Assembly (NCBI GenBank): GCA_036273175.1
Contig: DASUIE010000221.1
Span: 1-12,115, forward strand
DNA length: 12,115 bases
Source of the DNA: DATARH01 sp036273175
GTDB lineage: Bacteria; Pseudomonadota; Alphaproteobacteria; ATCC43930; CGMCC-115725
Direction: 5' to 3'
Shown here: one piece after another, positions 12,026 through 12,115 of the stretch
Numbering within the stretch: position 1 is the stretch's first letter
How the letters are laid out: each line of letters starts with the position of its first letter
The notes under the pieces: generated by a model
The model's input: only the letters and a program-made list of their open reading frames with translations
Databases searched by the model: none
What the model was told of the DNA's origin: nothing
Translations under genes and position numbers: made by a program

Positions 12026-12115
12026 GGGTCGGGCAAGCGGTCGTCGCACCGGCGGCGTTTTAGCAGATTGCGGCGGCCGGGCGGCCTCGGGCATGGTGCC
12101 GGGGATGAAGACGCC
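12026..12115. other. Window end, no gene called
   Basis: The last 90 bases show no start codon with a ribosome-binding site and no recognisable protein segment in any frame. A minus-strand gene ending near 12060 (a TAA at 12062-12060) is possible, but the few visible residues are not informative. Confidence 0.3.

Noticed and set aside
11077..12036. 319-residue minus-strand frame antisense to the exported dienelactone hydrolase
   Set aside because: The plus-strand protein has a full catalytic triad and a Tat signal. The antisense frame is compositionally biased and has no motif.
1..12115. CRISPR array, tRNA, insertion sequence or prophage element
   Set aside because: I looked for spaced direct repeats, tRNA-like cloverleaf ends, transposase motifs and terminal inverted repeats and saw none.

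Overview
The window is GC-rich, gene-dense DNA whose codons strongly prefer G or C in the third position. The gene types point to an alphaproteobacterium, plausibly Rhodospirillales or a Bradyrhizobium-like group. They include a small Tat-exported HiPIP, Tat-exported hydrolases, a TfdA-type oxygenase and many catabolic enzymes. The family assignment of the organism is inference. I find fourteen protein-coding genes (one cut by the left edge), no RNA genes, no CRISPR array and no insertion sequence.

Layout, left to right. (1) 1-776, minus strand: N-terminal part of a class A penicillin-binding protein (PBP1A), the only housekeeping gene. (2) 881-2959: an AraC-family regulator (minus) divergent from an MFS transporter (plus). 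The 72-bp gap holds a 24-bp interrupted palindrome and a good -10 box. (3) 2961-4711, minus: a Tat-exported amidohydrolase followed by a small HiPIP gene. The HiPIP has no ATG, GTG or TTG start and appears to begin at a CTG that overlaps the amidohydrolase stop. (4) 4814-5990, plus: a small cupin and a PhyH-type Fe(II)/2-oxoglutarate dioxygenase, with a perfect inverted repeat just upstream. (5) 5991-9599, minus: a tight five-gene operon. In transcription order it encodes a dienelactone-hydrolase-type enzyme, a DUF6295-like small protein, a TIM-barrel amidohydrolase, an aberrant short-chain dehydrogenase (SDR) and a TfdA-type dioxygenase. (6) 9681-11988, plus and divergent from that operon: a crotonase lacking the usual hydratase glutamates, an OHCU decarboxylase (uraD) and a Tat-exported dienelactone hydrolase. 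(7) 11989-12115: a GC-rich hairpin repeat carrying an 8-bp tandem duplication, then the window edge.

Taken together, 2961-11988 looks like a catabolic island. It has two unrelated Fe(II)/2OG oxygenases to activate or cleave a substrate, an SDR, two amidohydrolases and two dienelactone-hydrolase-fold enzymes for ring or lactone/ester hydrolysis, and a crotonase for a CoA-linked step. The substrate cannot be read from the sequence. The TfdA-type enzyme hints at an aryloxyalkanoate or other side-chain oxidation, and uraD hints at a ureide, but both are only hints. The most unusual points are the hidden CTG-start HiPIP paired with an exported amidohydrolase, the SDR with an expanded nucleotide-binding loop and a replaced catalytic lysine, the crotonase missing both canonical glutamates, and the two palindromic operator candidates.
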